NCBI GenBank assembly: GCA_002709225.1
Contig: PAQH01000080.1
Span: 1-34,616 of the forward strand
Reading direction: 5' to 3'
DNA: 34,616 nt
Origin: Planctomycetaceae bacterium
Lineage (GTDB): Bacteria > Planctomycetota > Planctomycetia > Pirellulales > Pirellulaceae
In this document: positions 1 to 7,855 of the stretch, one piece after another
How the letters are laid out: each line of letters opens with the position of its first letter
Numbering within the stretch: the stretch's first letter is position 1
Notes under the pieces: generated by a model
What the model was told of the DNA's origin: nothing
The model's input: the letters and a program-made list of their open reading frames with translations, nothing else
Databases searched by the model: none
Program-made: the position numbers and the translations under genes

Positions 1-64
1 GCAGCGGCTCTGGATAGCAGCGGCTCTGGATAGCAGCGGCTCTGGATAGCAGCGGCTCTGGATA
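1..64. repeat. Four tandem copies of a 16-bp repeat
   Basis: The unit GCAGCGGCTCTGGATA is repeated four times without a mismatch and fills the first 64 bases exactly. Because 16 is not a multiple of three, the array shifts frame at each copy and runs into stops, so it is unlikely to be coding. It ends 54 bases before the xylF start codon. The array may continue to the left of the window, so its true copy number is unknown. It could be a variable-number repeat in the xyl leader or promoter region, or the place where an assembly broke. Confidence 0.95.
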
Positions 65-118
65 ATGGTACGATTGTGGCTGCCAGTTCAGCAGTCGCAA
101 GGGACCGGAGAGTATACC

Positions 119-1153
119 ATGTCAGTGCGGACGAGTTTGACTTGCCTTTCACTCGTGCTGAGTGTGGCGATTGGTTGGACTATTTCGCGGTCTGGTACCG
201 ACGCGGATAGCCCGGCCAAAGAGTCCCGGATTGTCTTGGGGTTGTCGTTGGGAACCTTGCAGCAGGAACGCTGGATTCGCGATCAGGAACAATTCAGGAA
301 GCGAGCGGCTGAATTGGGCGCGGATGTCCTGGTGCAATCGGGCAATAGCGATGGGCAGAAGCAGATCCAGGACATTGAATCCCTGATCACGAGGGGAGTG
401 GATGTGCTGGTGATCGTCGCTTTTAATCCGGCGGCCCTGCAGAAAGCGGTTGAATTGGCCCAGAAAGCGAACGTGCCGGTGATCTGTTACGATCGCATGA
501 TCATCGACTGTGATGTCGATTTGTACATCAGTTTTGACAATATTCGTGTAGGGAAGTTGCAAGCTTCCGCGCTGGTGGAGGGGCTGGGAGGGCGGGGAAG
601 GATTGTCAGGGTGCACGGGCCCAAGACGGATCATACCGCGCAGCTGTTCAAACAAGGTCAGGACCAGGTCCTCGCTCCGCTTATCAAGTCGGGAGCGATC
701 GAAGTGGTGCATGAAGACTATGCGGAGAGTTACAGGCCAGAAGCCGCCAAGCGGATTGTGAACGCCGCGATCACCGCCCAGGGACGCGACCTGGACGCGA
801 TCCTGGCGGTCAACGATGGAACGGCGGGAGGTGCCGTGCAGGCTTTGCTGGATGAAGGTCTCGCCGGCGAAGTCTACGTGACGGGGCAGGATGCGGATCT
901 GGCAGCCTGTCAGCGTATCATGCGTGGCTCACAAACAATGACGGTTTATAAACCTCTGCCGGTTCTGGCGATCGCAGCAGCCGATGCCGCTTTTAAGCTG
1001 GCGTCCGGGCAGCCTTTGATTGCGCCGCATGCGGTATCCAATGGATATAAAGAGGTTCCCAGTATTCTCGAAGAAGTGATTGCCGTAAATCGAGACAACC
1101 TATTCGAGACGGTGGTCCAGGATGGATTTCATCGAGAGGAAGATCTGCGTTGA
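119..1153 (+). CDS. xylF: D-xylose-type ABC transporter substrate-binding protein
   Basis: Periplasmic sugar-binding protein of the Peripla_BP_4 type, about 344 aa, close to the usual length of XylF. It opens with a hydrophobic signal segment (about residues 7-22). The mature part follows E. coli XylF closely, including the QERW segment, the VQSGN segment, YDRMI at about 124-128 and the YISFDN segment that follows. These lie in the sugar-binding and hinge regions of the family. The ATG at 119 is chosen because GGAG lies 8 bases upstream; an in-frame ATG at 65 has no such site and would put extra residues in front of the signal peptide. The stop overlaps the xylG start (TTGA), so the two are probably translationally coupled. 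XylF is the better match, but allied pentoses cannot be excluded as ligands. Confidence 0.9.
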   Translation: MSVRTSLTCLSLVLSVAIGWTISRSGTDADSPAKESRIVLGLSLGTLQQERWIRDQEQFRKRAAELGADVLVQSGNSDGQKQIQDIESLITRGVDVLVIVAFNPAALQKAVELAQKANVPVICYDRMIIDCDVDLYISFDNIRVGKLQASALVEGLGGRGRIVRVHGPKTDHTAQLFKQGQDQVLAPLIKSGAIEVVHEDYAESYRPEAAKRIVNAAITAQGRDLDAILAVNDGTAGGAVQALLDEGLAGEVYVTGQDADLAACQRIMRGSQTMTVYKPLPVLAIAAADAAFKLASGQPLIAPHAVSNGYKEVPSILEEVIAVNRDNLFETVVQDGFHREEDLR

Positions 1154-2673
1154 ACGGACGGGTGTTGCTAGCCGCAGAGCGTGTCAGCAAGCATTTTGGA
1201 TGTGTTGTCGCGCTCCAGGGTGTCAGCTTTGATATCCGTGAAGGGGAGATTCACGCCATTTGTGGCGAGAATGGGGCGGGGAAATCGACGCTAATCAAAC
1301 TCCTCTCGGGACAGTTCAAGCCGGGTAGTTATACGGGCCAGTTGCGATTCCGCGGAGAACCGATCGTATTTCGCGACGTTCGCGCCGCCGAGGCGGCGGG
1401 CATTGCGGTGATCCATCAGGAATTGGCACTGGTGGAATCACTTTCGGTGGCCGAGAATCTCTTTCTGGGCCGACTGCCGCAGCGTGCCGGACGCATCGAT
1501 TGGCCGCGTATGTTGGCATCAGCTCGGGAACTGTTGGAACGGGTTGACGTCGATCTTGATCCCGAAATACGCGTAGCTGATTTAGGGATGGGACAAAAAC
1601 AGTTGGTCGAAATTACGCGCGCTTTATCCCGTCACCCTCGGCTGCTCATCCTGGACGAACCGACGGCGGCACTGGGGGAGGAAGAAGTTGAGACATTAAC
1701 CGAACAACTCGGTCGACTGCGTCGCCAGGGAGTGGCCGCGGTCTATATTTCGCACAAGCTGGGTGAAATCCTGACGTTGGCCGATCGGGTGACCGTGTTA
1801 CGGGACGGCAGCTCGGTGCGGACCCAGGAAGTGACTGAATTGACGCCCGATGCGCTGATTGAACAGATGGTGGGACGCCAACTGCGTGAGGTGTACCCAC
1901 CCCGGGGTGAACATCGAGTTGGAGAGGTGACGCTTTGTCTGGAGGGACTGTCGGCCCGCGCCGAACGCCCTGGCGCACCCCAGTTGCGTAACATCTCGTT
2001 GTCGCTGCGGCGCGGTGAGATCCTGGGGATTGGTGGTTTGATGGGTGCCGGGAGAACGGAATTGGTGTCACATCTGTACGGACTCTGGGGGCAGCGGCTG
2101 TCAGGGACAGTGACGCTCAACGGTCGCTCCTACGGGCGGCCTTCGCCCCGACGTTCGCTCGCGCGAGGAATGATGCTGGTTACCGAGGACCGGCAGCGGT
2201 GGGGACTCGTAGCAGGTCGAACCGTTGACGAAAACCTCTCGCTGTCCTCGCACGAAGCCATCGCTAACTGGGGATGGGTCGTGCGTAGTGTCGAGCAGGC
2301 ACGTAATTCGGCGGTGATGAGCAAACTCAACCTGCGCTCGAATCGACGCTTGCTCGCTGCGCGACAGCTGTCAGGTGGCAATCAGCAAAAGGTGGTGGTG
2401 GGACGTGGATTGTTGTCAGCGCCAGACGTGATTTTGCTGGACGAACCTACCCGAGGGATCGACGTGAGTGCCAAACGGGAGCTTTATGAAGAGGTCCGGC
2501 GTTTGGCGGCGGAAGGCAAGGCGATTTTATGGGTTTCCAGCGAATTGCCAGAATTGATGGGGATGAGTGATCGCATCGCCATGATGCGCGCGGGCGCGGT
2601 GGCGGGACTTTTTGAGGGTCCGCAATTTGACGCGCGGTGCCTGATGGCGGCGGCGACCGGACAGACAACGTAA
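1150..2673 (+). CDS. xylG: Xylose/sugar ABC transporter ATP-binding protein
   Basis: Double ABC ATPase of the sugar family (XylG/RbsA/MglA type), 507 aa, as expected for the family. The first domain has Walker A GENGAGKST at about 39-47, a signature-like LGMGQKQ and Walker B LLILDEPTAAL. The second domain has the degenerate Walker A GLMGAGRTE typical of these fused transporters, then the signature LSGGNQQK and Walker B VILLDEPTRGID. Translation starts at a TTG that overlaps the xylF stop by four bases. The protein would sit at the inner face of the membrane and energise XylH. Confidence 0.93.
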   Translation: MNGRVLLAAERVSKHFGCVVALQGVSFDIREGEIHAICGENGAGKSTLIKLLSGQFKPGSYTGQLRFRGEPIVFRDVRAAEAAGIAVIHQELALVESLSVAENLFLGRLPQRAGRIDWPRMLASARELLERVDVDLDPEIRVADLGMGQKQLVEITRALSRHPRLLILDEPTAALGEEEVETLTEQLGRLRRQGVAAVYISHKLGEILTLADRVTVLRDGSSVRTQEVTELTPDALIEQMVGRQLREVYPPRGEHRVGEVTLCLEGLSARAERPGAPQLRNISLSLRRGEILGIGGLMGAGRTELVSHLYGLWGQRLSGTVTLNGRSYGRPSPRRSLARGMMLVTEDRQRWGLVAGRTVDENLSLSSHEAIANWGWVVRSVEQARNSAVMSKLNLRSNRRLLAARQLSGGNQQKVVVGRGLLSAPDVILLDEPTRGIDVSAKRELYEEVRRLAAEGKAILWVSSELPELMGMSDRIAMMRAGAVAGLFEGPQFDARCLMAAATGQTT

Positions 2674-3846
2674 GTGAACGTCATGATTAGTTCTCAACGG
2701 GAGCGTAATTTTCGATCGGGAACCACTCCGGTTTCCGGGGTCCTGGTAATGCCGTTTGTGACCGTGCTCCTCTGGGTCGCATTCGCGATCTGGGAGCCGC
2801 AATTCATCAGCCCGCGCAATTTATCGATGCTGATGATTGAGTTATCCGTGACGGCAACGTTGGCGATTGGAATGCTGCTTGTGATACTCGCCGGCCATAT
2901 CGATCTTTCAGCGGGGTCGGGAGTTGGGCTGTTGGGAGGTGTCGCAGCGGTGTTAGTTTTCCAGAGCGGCTGGCCGGCGCCATTGGCTTTGACCGCGGCG
3001 CTGCTGGTGGGACTTGGTTTATGGTGTGGCATGGCCTGGCTGGTGGTGCGCTGGCGGATCCAGGCGTTTATCATCACCTTGGGTGGCTTACTTGTATTCA
3101 AGGGGGCGTTCTGGCTGGTAATCCAGAGTTCCACCGTTCCGGTGGTTGGCCGAGAAGGGGCCAACTTGTACAGCATTTTGACGACCTGGTACGTACCACC
3201 GACTTACGGTCTGGTCACGTTGCTGGTATTGGGGGCCTGTTGGAGCTTGCGGCTATGGATTCAGTGGTGGCAGCGCCGCCGTGCAGACCTGCCAGTCGAT
3301 AGCGGCGAAGTCGTTTTCCTGCGCGCTTTCACGATCGGGCAAGCGCTGTTATTGGTGGTCTTGATCTGTAATGCCTATCGTGGTCTGCCCCTGGCCTTTT
3401 TGATTCTGATGGCGCTGGCCTGGCTGGCGCACGTGCTCACGCAAGAGACCGCTTTTGGACGCAATCTTTACGCCGTCGGCGGCAATCTGTCGGCGGCACG
3501 AGCTTGTGGAGTCCCGGTCGACCGTGTGGTACTGTTGGCATTTACCCTAATGGGGGCTGTTGTGGCGGTGACGGGTTTCATGCAGACCGCCTACGCGGGC
3601 GCATCGACAACGACGGTGGGTGAGTTGATGGAACTGGACGCGATTGCTGCTTGCGTGATTGGGGGAGCCAGTCTCAAAGGCGGTCGCGGTACCGTTATCG
3701 GCACACTGTTGGGCTCGCTGATCATGGCCACGCTGCTCAATGGGATGACGTTGCTGGCCGTGGCTCCGGAGGCGAAACTGATTGTCCGCGGTTCCGTCCT
3801 CGTGCTGGCAGTGCTTGTCGATGTGCGGATGAAACGTGACGCGTAA
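2674..3846 (+). CDS. xylH: Xylose/sugar ABC transporter permease
   Basis: Membrane permease of the BPD_transp_2 family, 390 aa, the same size class as E. coli XylH. It has about ten hydrophobic segments, the GHIDLSAGS motif at about residues 71-79 (the family form is GxIDLSVGS), and a C-terminal ACVIGGASLKGGRGT segment that is diagnostic for sugar permeases. The GTG at 2674 directly follows the xylG stop; an ATG at 2683 is an alternative start. It completes a xylFGH transporter. No xylose isomerase, xylulokinase or regulator lies beside it, so the catabolic genes must be elsewhere. Its 3' end converges on the aquaglyceroporin gene 76 bases away. Confidence 0.92.
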   Translation: MNVMISSQRERNFRSGTTPVSGVLVMPFVTVLLWVAFAIWEPQFISPRNLSMLMIELSVTATLAIGMLLVILAGHIDLSAGSGVGLLGGVAAVLVFQSGWPAPLALTAALLVGLGLWCGMAWLVVRWRIQAFIITLGGLLVFKGAFWLVIQSSTVPVVGREGANLYSILTTWYVPPTYGLVTLLVLGACWSLRLWIQWWQRRRADLPVDSGEVVFLRAFTIGQALLLVVLICNAYRGLPLAFLILMALAWLAHVLTQETAFGRNLYAVGGNLSAARACGVPVDRVVLLAFTLMGAVVAVTGFMQTAYAGASTTTVGELMELDAIAACVIGGASLKGGRGTVIGTLLGSLIMATLLNGMTLLAVAPEAKLIVRGSVLVLAVLVDVRMKRDA

Positions 3847-3922
3847 GCCAGTCGAGGTTGGCCCGCCAGCTTGTGCTGACCCTCATCCGGAATCGTGCGG
3901 ATCAGGCCTCTGGCACGGCAGG

Positions 3923-4645
3923 TCAGGGGGCCAGGATTCCGGCCAGCGCGCCTCCCAGCAATGGCCCCAGAACTGGGACAGCAGCATAGCTCCAGTCGCT
4001 GTCGCGTTTGCCAGAAATCGGCAACAGGAAGTGCACGAACCGTGGTCCCAGATCACGCGCGGGATTCAATGCGTGGCCGGTGGTACCCCCCAGCGAGAGT
4101 CCGATTGCATACACGATCATGCCAACCGGTAGCGCGCCCAGGGAGCCGAGGCCCAGCTGGACTCCGCCGTCTGCATCCAGGGTAGGACGTGCAAAGACGA
4201 GGACTGCGAACACAAGGATGAACGTAGCGACGGCCTCGGATCCAAGATTGGAGGGGGCGTTACGAATATTAGGCGCGGTACAGAACGTAGCCAGCATGGC
4301 ATCGGAGTCGTCGCACACGTCATAGTGCGGTTTGTAGAACAGGTATGCGGCCAGGCCTCCCAGCGTGGCTCCGAGCAGTTGCGCTAGCATGAAGCCCGGG
4401 ACACTGGTCCAGGAAACTTCGCCAGCGACCGCCAGGCCGAGGGTGACGGCGGGGTTGAGATGGGAAGAACCGAGTGCGTCACCGCACCAGACAGCGGTAA
4501 ACACGGCCATTCCCCAACCGGCTGCGATGACGTGCCAGCCGGAATCGTTGCCTTTCGTGCGTGGCAAGAGGACATTGGCGACCACCCCATTTCCCATGAG
4601 TAGCAGAATGGCGGTACCGATGAATTCTGCCGACAACTCCCTCAT
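3923..4645 (-). CDS. glpF: MIP-family aquaglyceroporin (glycerol facilitator)
   Basis: Major intrinsic protein of 240 aa. Both pore half-helix motifs are present: HLNPAVT near residue 64 and the second as ALNPARDLGPR near residue 195. The Asp after the second NPAR is the classic sign of glycerol-conducting members, whereas strict water channels lack it. The hydrophobic profile fits six helices plus two half-helices. AGGAG lies 8 bases before the ATG. It would mediate passive diffusion of glycerol or other small neutral solutes across the inner membrane. No glycerol kinase or glycerol-3-phosphate dehydrogenase is adjacent, so the solute is not fixed by context. Confidence 0.88.
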   Translation of the reverse strand: MRELSAEFIGTAILLLMGNGVVANVLLPRTKGNDSGWHVIAAGWGMAVFTAVWCGDALGSSHLNPAVTLGLAVAGEVSWTSVPGFMLAQLLGATLGGLAAYLFYKPHYDVCDDSDAMLATFCTAPNIRNAPSNLGSEAVATFILVFAVLVFARPTLDADGGVQLGLGSLGALPVGMIVYAIGLSLGGTTGHALNPARDLGPRFVHFLLPISGKRDSDWSYAAVPVLGPLLGGALAGILAP

Positions 4646-4932
4646 CTATCTGGCTCCTGCTGCCCTTAAGGCTGGTATATCGCGGTGGACTGATAATACC
4701 GATTTCACGACCTGCGGCACAGGTGGCCCCGTAGGGGGGCGGTCCTGTGAGCGGCACAGATGGAATGCGAGTCCATTTCCGTCGCACGGCAGCTTCCCAG
4801 AAATCGACCTTGCCCCCTGCAGCGGTTGCTCTCCAAAATAGCGTTCAGGTTTTCGTCACTGGCGAACCACGCAGTATTTTCAGAATGACCGGGGTGTTAT
4901 CTCCCACCGCCTCGAAGAAGGGCAAGCGGCTT
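4646..4932. other. Divergent intergenic region, glpF / SGNH gene
   Basis: About 290 bases separate the divergent glpF and SGNH-hydrolase starts. An open frame runs upstream of the chosen SGNH start to 4747, but its residues look non-coding and would displace the membrane anchor from the N-terminus. A TGGTATAT string at about 4674 resembles an extended -10 element on the plus strand. No convincing operator, riboswitch or RNA was seen. Confidence 0.4.
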
Positions 4933-6042
4933 ATGAGCCGAACGCGAAAAGCTTGTTTTGCACTGGTCGCGACAGCACTCGGGCTGTTGTTGCTGGAGGG
5001 ACTGGCGAGCGTGGCGGTGGTAGCGAACAAGATGTTCACACAACGCCGCTTGGCGGAACGACTCCACACCGAATACGACGCTCAGCTGGGATGGATCAAC
5101 AAGGCCGAATTTCATGGCCGCGATCTGTATGGTCCGAGTCTCCACTTACACACCAATGCGCAACGATTTCGCGCGACAGAGGCAACCGCCACAAAGACGC
5201 CTCCAGGACGCGTCCGTGTTGTTTGTACAGGTGACTCGTTCACTTTGGGGTATGGAGTTGCTGACGAAGACACCTGGTGCGCCCAGTTGGAGCAACGGAA
5301 TGCCACATGGCAAGCGGTCAACTTGGGTCAAGGCGGCTACGGCGTGGACCAGGCATATCTCTGGTATCAGCGAGTTGAGCCAAGCTATCAACATGCAATT
5401 CACTTGTGCGCATTTATCACGGAAGATTTTCGTCGGATGGCGAACGATACGTTCGGCGGCTATGGGAAGCCGGTGTTGGCTCTCGATGGTGATCGTCTTA
5501 TGGTCACCAATGTGCCGGTACCTCGGACGCCCTATTTGCTGGCGTCGTTAATGCACAACGGCAATCTACTGGCCGAGTTGAATACGCTGCGCGTGATGCG
5601 GAGAGTGATTTGGGGAAAGCCCTATATCAAGAATGCGCGCGAAGTTGATGTCTATAGTAGACGCATAGCCACGCAGATATTTTCTGAGCTCGCGCGTCAG
5701 CACGCCCAGAGAGGACGTCTGTTTGTGCTTGTCCATTTGCCGGTCAAGGCAGATCTGACGCAGCGTTCATCGGCGTGGCGCGACTTCCTGGCGCGTGCCG
5801 CCGCGGAGTCGGATTGGAATTATTTCTATCTGGGGGATGAGATGTCGCGGCTTCCTCGGGACCAGGTAGACGCGCTCTATCTGGGGAATGATGTACCTTA
5901 TCAGGCGGCTGCAGGGCATTACAGCGCCCGCGGTAACCGGTTTGTCGCGACCGCATTGCATGCGCGTTTGATAGCGCGCGAGGACGTGCGGCAATTGCTC
6001 AAGCAGGCGCAGCAAACGGAACCTGCGGTGCGTCCCCATTGA
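4933..6042 (+). CDS. Membrane-anchored SGNH/GDSL hydrolase-like protein
   Basis: Predicted 369 aa. An N-terminal hydrophobic stretch at about residues 7-32 looks like an uncleaved anchor or signal. After it comes the SGNH block I motif CTGDSFTLGYG with the putative nucleophile Ser102, a NLGQGGYGVDQ segment that fits the block II glycine, and a C-terminal GHYSARGN that supplies the catalytic His. The usual Asp three residues before that His is not in its standard place, so catalytic activity is likely but not certain. Related planctomycete proteins are generally annotated as SGNH/GDSL hydrolases, a family that includes carbohydrate esterases. It is followed after 13 bases by a GT-C glycosyltransferase, so the pair may modify a surface glycan. 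The ATG at 4933 is chosen for the signal segment, not for a strong ribosome site. Confidence 0.72.
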   Translation: MSRTRKACFALVATALGLLLLEGLASVAVVANKMFTQRRLAERLHTEYDAQLGWINKAEFHGRDLYGPSLHLHTNAQRFRATEATATKTPPGRVRVVCTGDSFTLGYGVADEDTWCAQLEQRNATWQAVNLGQGGYGVDQAYLWYQRVEPSYQHAIHLCAFITEDFRRMANDTFGGYGKPVLALDGDRLMVTNVPVPRTPYLLASLMHNGNLLAELNTLRVMRRVIWGKPYIKNAREVDVYSRRIATQIFSELARQHAQRGRLFVLVHLPVKADLTQRSSAWRDFLARAAAESDWNYFYLGDEMSRLPRDQVDALYLGNDVPYQAAAGHYSARGNRFVATALHARLIAREDVRQLLKQAQQTEPAVRPH

Positions 6043-6055
6043 CAGGTAACATCGC

Positions 6056-7816
6056 GTGTACGCTGGTTCCATGATAACAAAGCCCAGAGCGAGCCGGTTG
6101 ATTCTCGTGCTGGGCTTGTTCCTGCTTGCCGCCGGTGTGGGTGCGCTGGGTTTGGCGTGGATGTCGGTGGAGACGATGCAGGGCATCGCCGGTGGCATTC
6201 GCAAGCCGACCGATGTGACACCTCAGCGAGTGATACGATTCAGGCAGGTTGCCTGGTTGTTGGCAGCTGCCGGGTTGGCCGCGGGGGGAGGGGTAATCCG
6301 TGGACGGCAACGGGTGTTGATGGCGATTCAACAGTTCCAATCAGCCTTCTTGAATTGGGCGAAAACGATGCCTGCCTGGTCCTGGGGGGGGCGACTGGTG
6401 CTGCTCGTGATCGTGCCTGCCAGCGTGTTGCGATTGATGTTGCTGCGCCGTCCTGTGGCGTACGACGAAGCGTATTCGTATGTTAATTTTGCCAGTCGCA
6501 GCTGGTATCTCGCCATTTCGGATTACAACTCACCGAACAACCACTTGCTGAACACGCTGTTCATGTGTGTCTGCCGCTATTGGGGCGGTCAGAGAGAGAC
6601 ACTGTTCCGAATCCCGGCCTTGTTGATTGGTATCCTGCTGGTGGTCTTGATCTATCGATGGGCCGTGACGTGGGCGGATCGATGGACGGCGCTCGTGGCG
6701 GCAACGCTGGCGGGCTGTTCCCCGCTATTAATCAGCTACTCCGTCGATGCGCGAGGTTACACTTTGGTGGTTTTTTTCGCCGTCCTCTTGGATCATAGTT
6801 TGGGGCGGATTCACGACGGTTCCAGCCGCGCGGCCCTCTACTGGGTCTTGGCGTGGGCGAGTCTCGTGTTAGGTTGTTTCGCGATACCTGTGATGCTGTA
6901 TCCCGCTGCGGGAATTCTGGGGTGGTTCAGCATGGCACCCTGGTGGCAAGCGAATTCCACCGCCTTCATCTGCTGGAAAGAGCGACTGCTGAAAGTTGCT
7001 CTCTTGACCGGACTTGCCAGCATCACCGTTCTTGCTCTATATGCGCCGGGCTATGTTTTCCGCGGGACACAGGCCTTCGAGAATCGGCAGTTCGACCGTT
7101 TGCCATGGCAACAGTTGCTAACGCTTGGGTGGGCCAACCTGGCGACTGGTTGGCGTTATTGGAACAGTGGGCCATTGCTCTGGTGGGCCGGCTTGCCGCT
7201 CGCCGGTGTCGGATGCCTCTGGCGATTACGAGATCGTGGGAGGCTGTTTCGATTTGGTTTTCCTTTCCTGTCGCTGCTGGTCATCATGGTGTGCCAGGGG
7301 GTTGTGCCACCACCTCGAGTCTTGCTGTTTCTGGCCCCCTGGTGGTACTTGCTGGTCGCTTTCGGTGTACGGTGGTTGGCACGGCGAGTGGGGGGGCGTC
7401 GCTGGATCTTATATGGCGGTCCGGTCGGCTTGGCGGTGGTCACCTGTTTATTCCCCATGACGCTGCGGCAGGGTTATTTGAAAACAGACGTCTATGTGTC
7501 GATTCCCGAGGCGGTCAAAGCCGTCGGCGCAGGGTTGCAACAGACTCCCGGCAAGGATCGTCTGCTGGTACCCGTGCCATGTGATTTGCCTGCCCGCTAC
7601 TACATTCTGCAGCAGGGGCTGCAGCTCCCTATTAATGGAATTCCGCAACCCGGGGAAACGATTTGGATCCTGGGGCCACTCGGGAAACAAGCCGCGTTCA
7701 CATTACGTAATTCGACGGTCCGTCTGGAGTCGTGGGAAGAGCGTCTGGGTACCTGGCGCGTGTTTACTTCGTTGCCCACGGTCGATCTGCTACGCTTTGA
7801 GACACCGGTCCGTTAA
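6056..7816 (+). CDS. GT-C family membrane glycosyltransferase (ArnT/PMT-like)
   Basis: Polytopic membrane protein of 586 aa (581 aa if the ATG at 6071 is used). It has an isolated N-terminal helix pair, then a helix followed by RRPVAYDEAYSYVNF. The Asp137-Glu138 pair in that first large external loop is the acidic motif of lipid-phosphosugar-dependent GT-C enzymes such as ArnT and protein mannosyltransferases. About ten further helices and a soluble C-terminal domain of about 90 residues follow. It would transfer a sugar from a polyprenyl-phosphate donor on the outer face of the membrane; donor and acceptor are unknown. It probably shares a transcript with the SGNH gene. An AGG 8 bases before the GTG mildly favours the 6056 start. 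Confidence 0.75.
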   Translation: MYAGSMITKPRASRLILVLGLFLLAAGVGALGLAWMSVETMQGIAGGIRKPTDVTPQRVIRFRQVAWLLAAAGLAAGGGVIRGRQRVLMAIQQFQSAFLNWAKTMPAWSWGGRLVLLVIVPASVLRLMLLRRPVAYDEAYSYVNFASRSWYLAISDYNSPNNHLLNTLFMCVCRYWGGQRETLFRIPALLIGILLVVLIYRWAVTWADRWTALVAATLAGCSPLLISYSVDARGYTLVVFFAVLLDHSLGRIHDGSSRAALYWVLAWASLVLGCFAIPVMLYPAAGILGWFSMAPWWQANSTAFICWKERLLKVALLTGLASITVLALYAPGYVFRGTQAFENRQFDRLPWQQLLTLGWANLATGWRYWNSGPLLWWAGLPLAGVGCLWRLRDRGRLFRFGFPFLSLLVIMVCQGVVPPPRVLLFLAPWWYLLVAFGVRWLARRVGGRRWILYGGPVGLAVVTCLFPMTLRQGYLKTDVYVSIPEAVKAVGAGLQQTPGKDRLLVPVPCDLPARYYILQQGLQLPINGIPQPGETIWILGPLGKQAAFTLRNSTVRLESWEERLGTWRVFTSLPTVDLLRFETPVR

Positions 7817-7855
7817 CCCGGTACTTTAACTGCAATGGAGCAACGTACTCACACT

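Noticed and set aside
4365..4841. Plus-strand open frame antisense to glpF
   Set aside because: glpF has both NPA motifs on the other strand; this frame has none.
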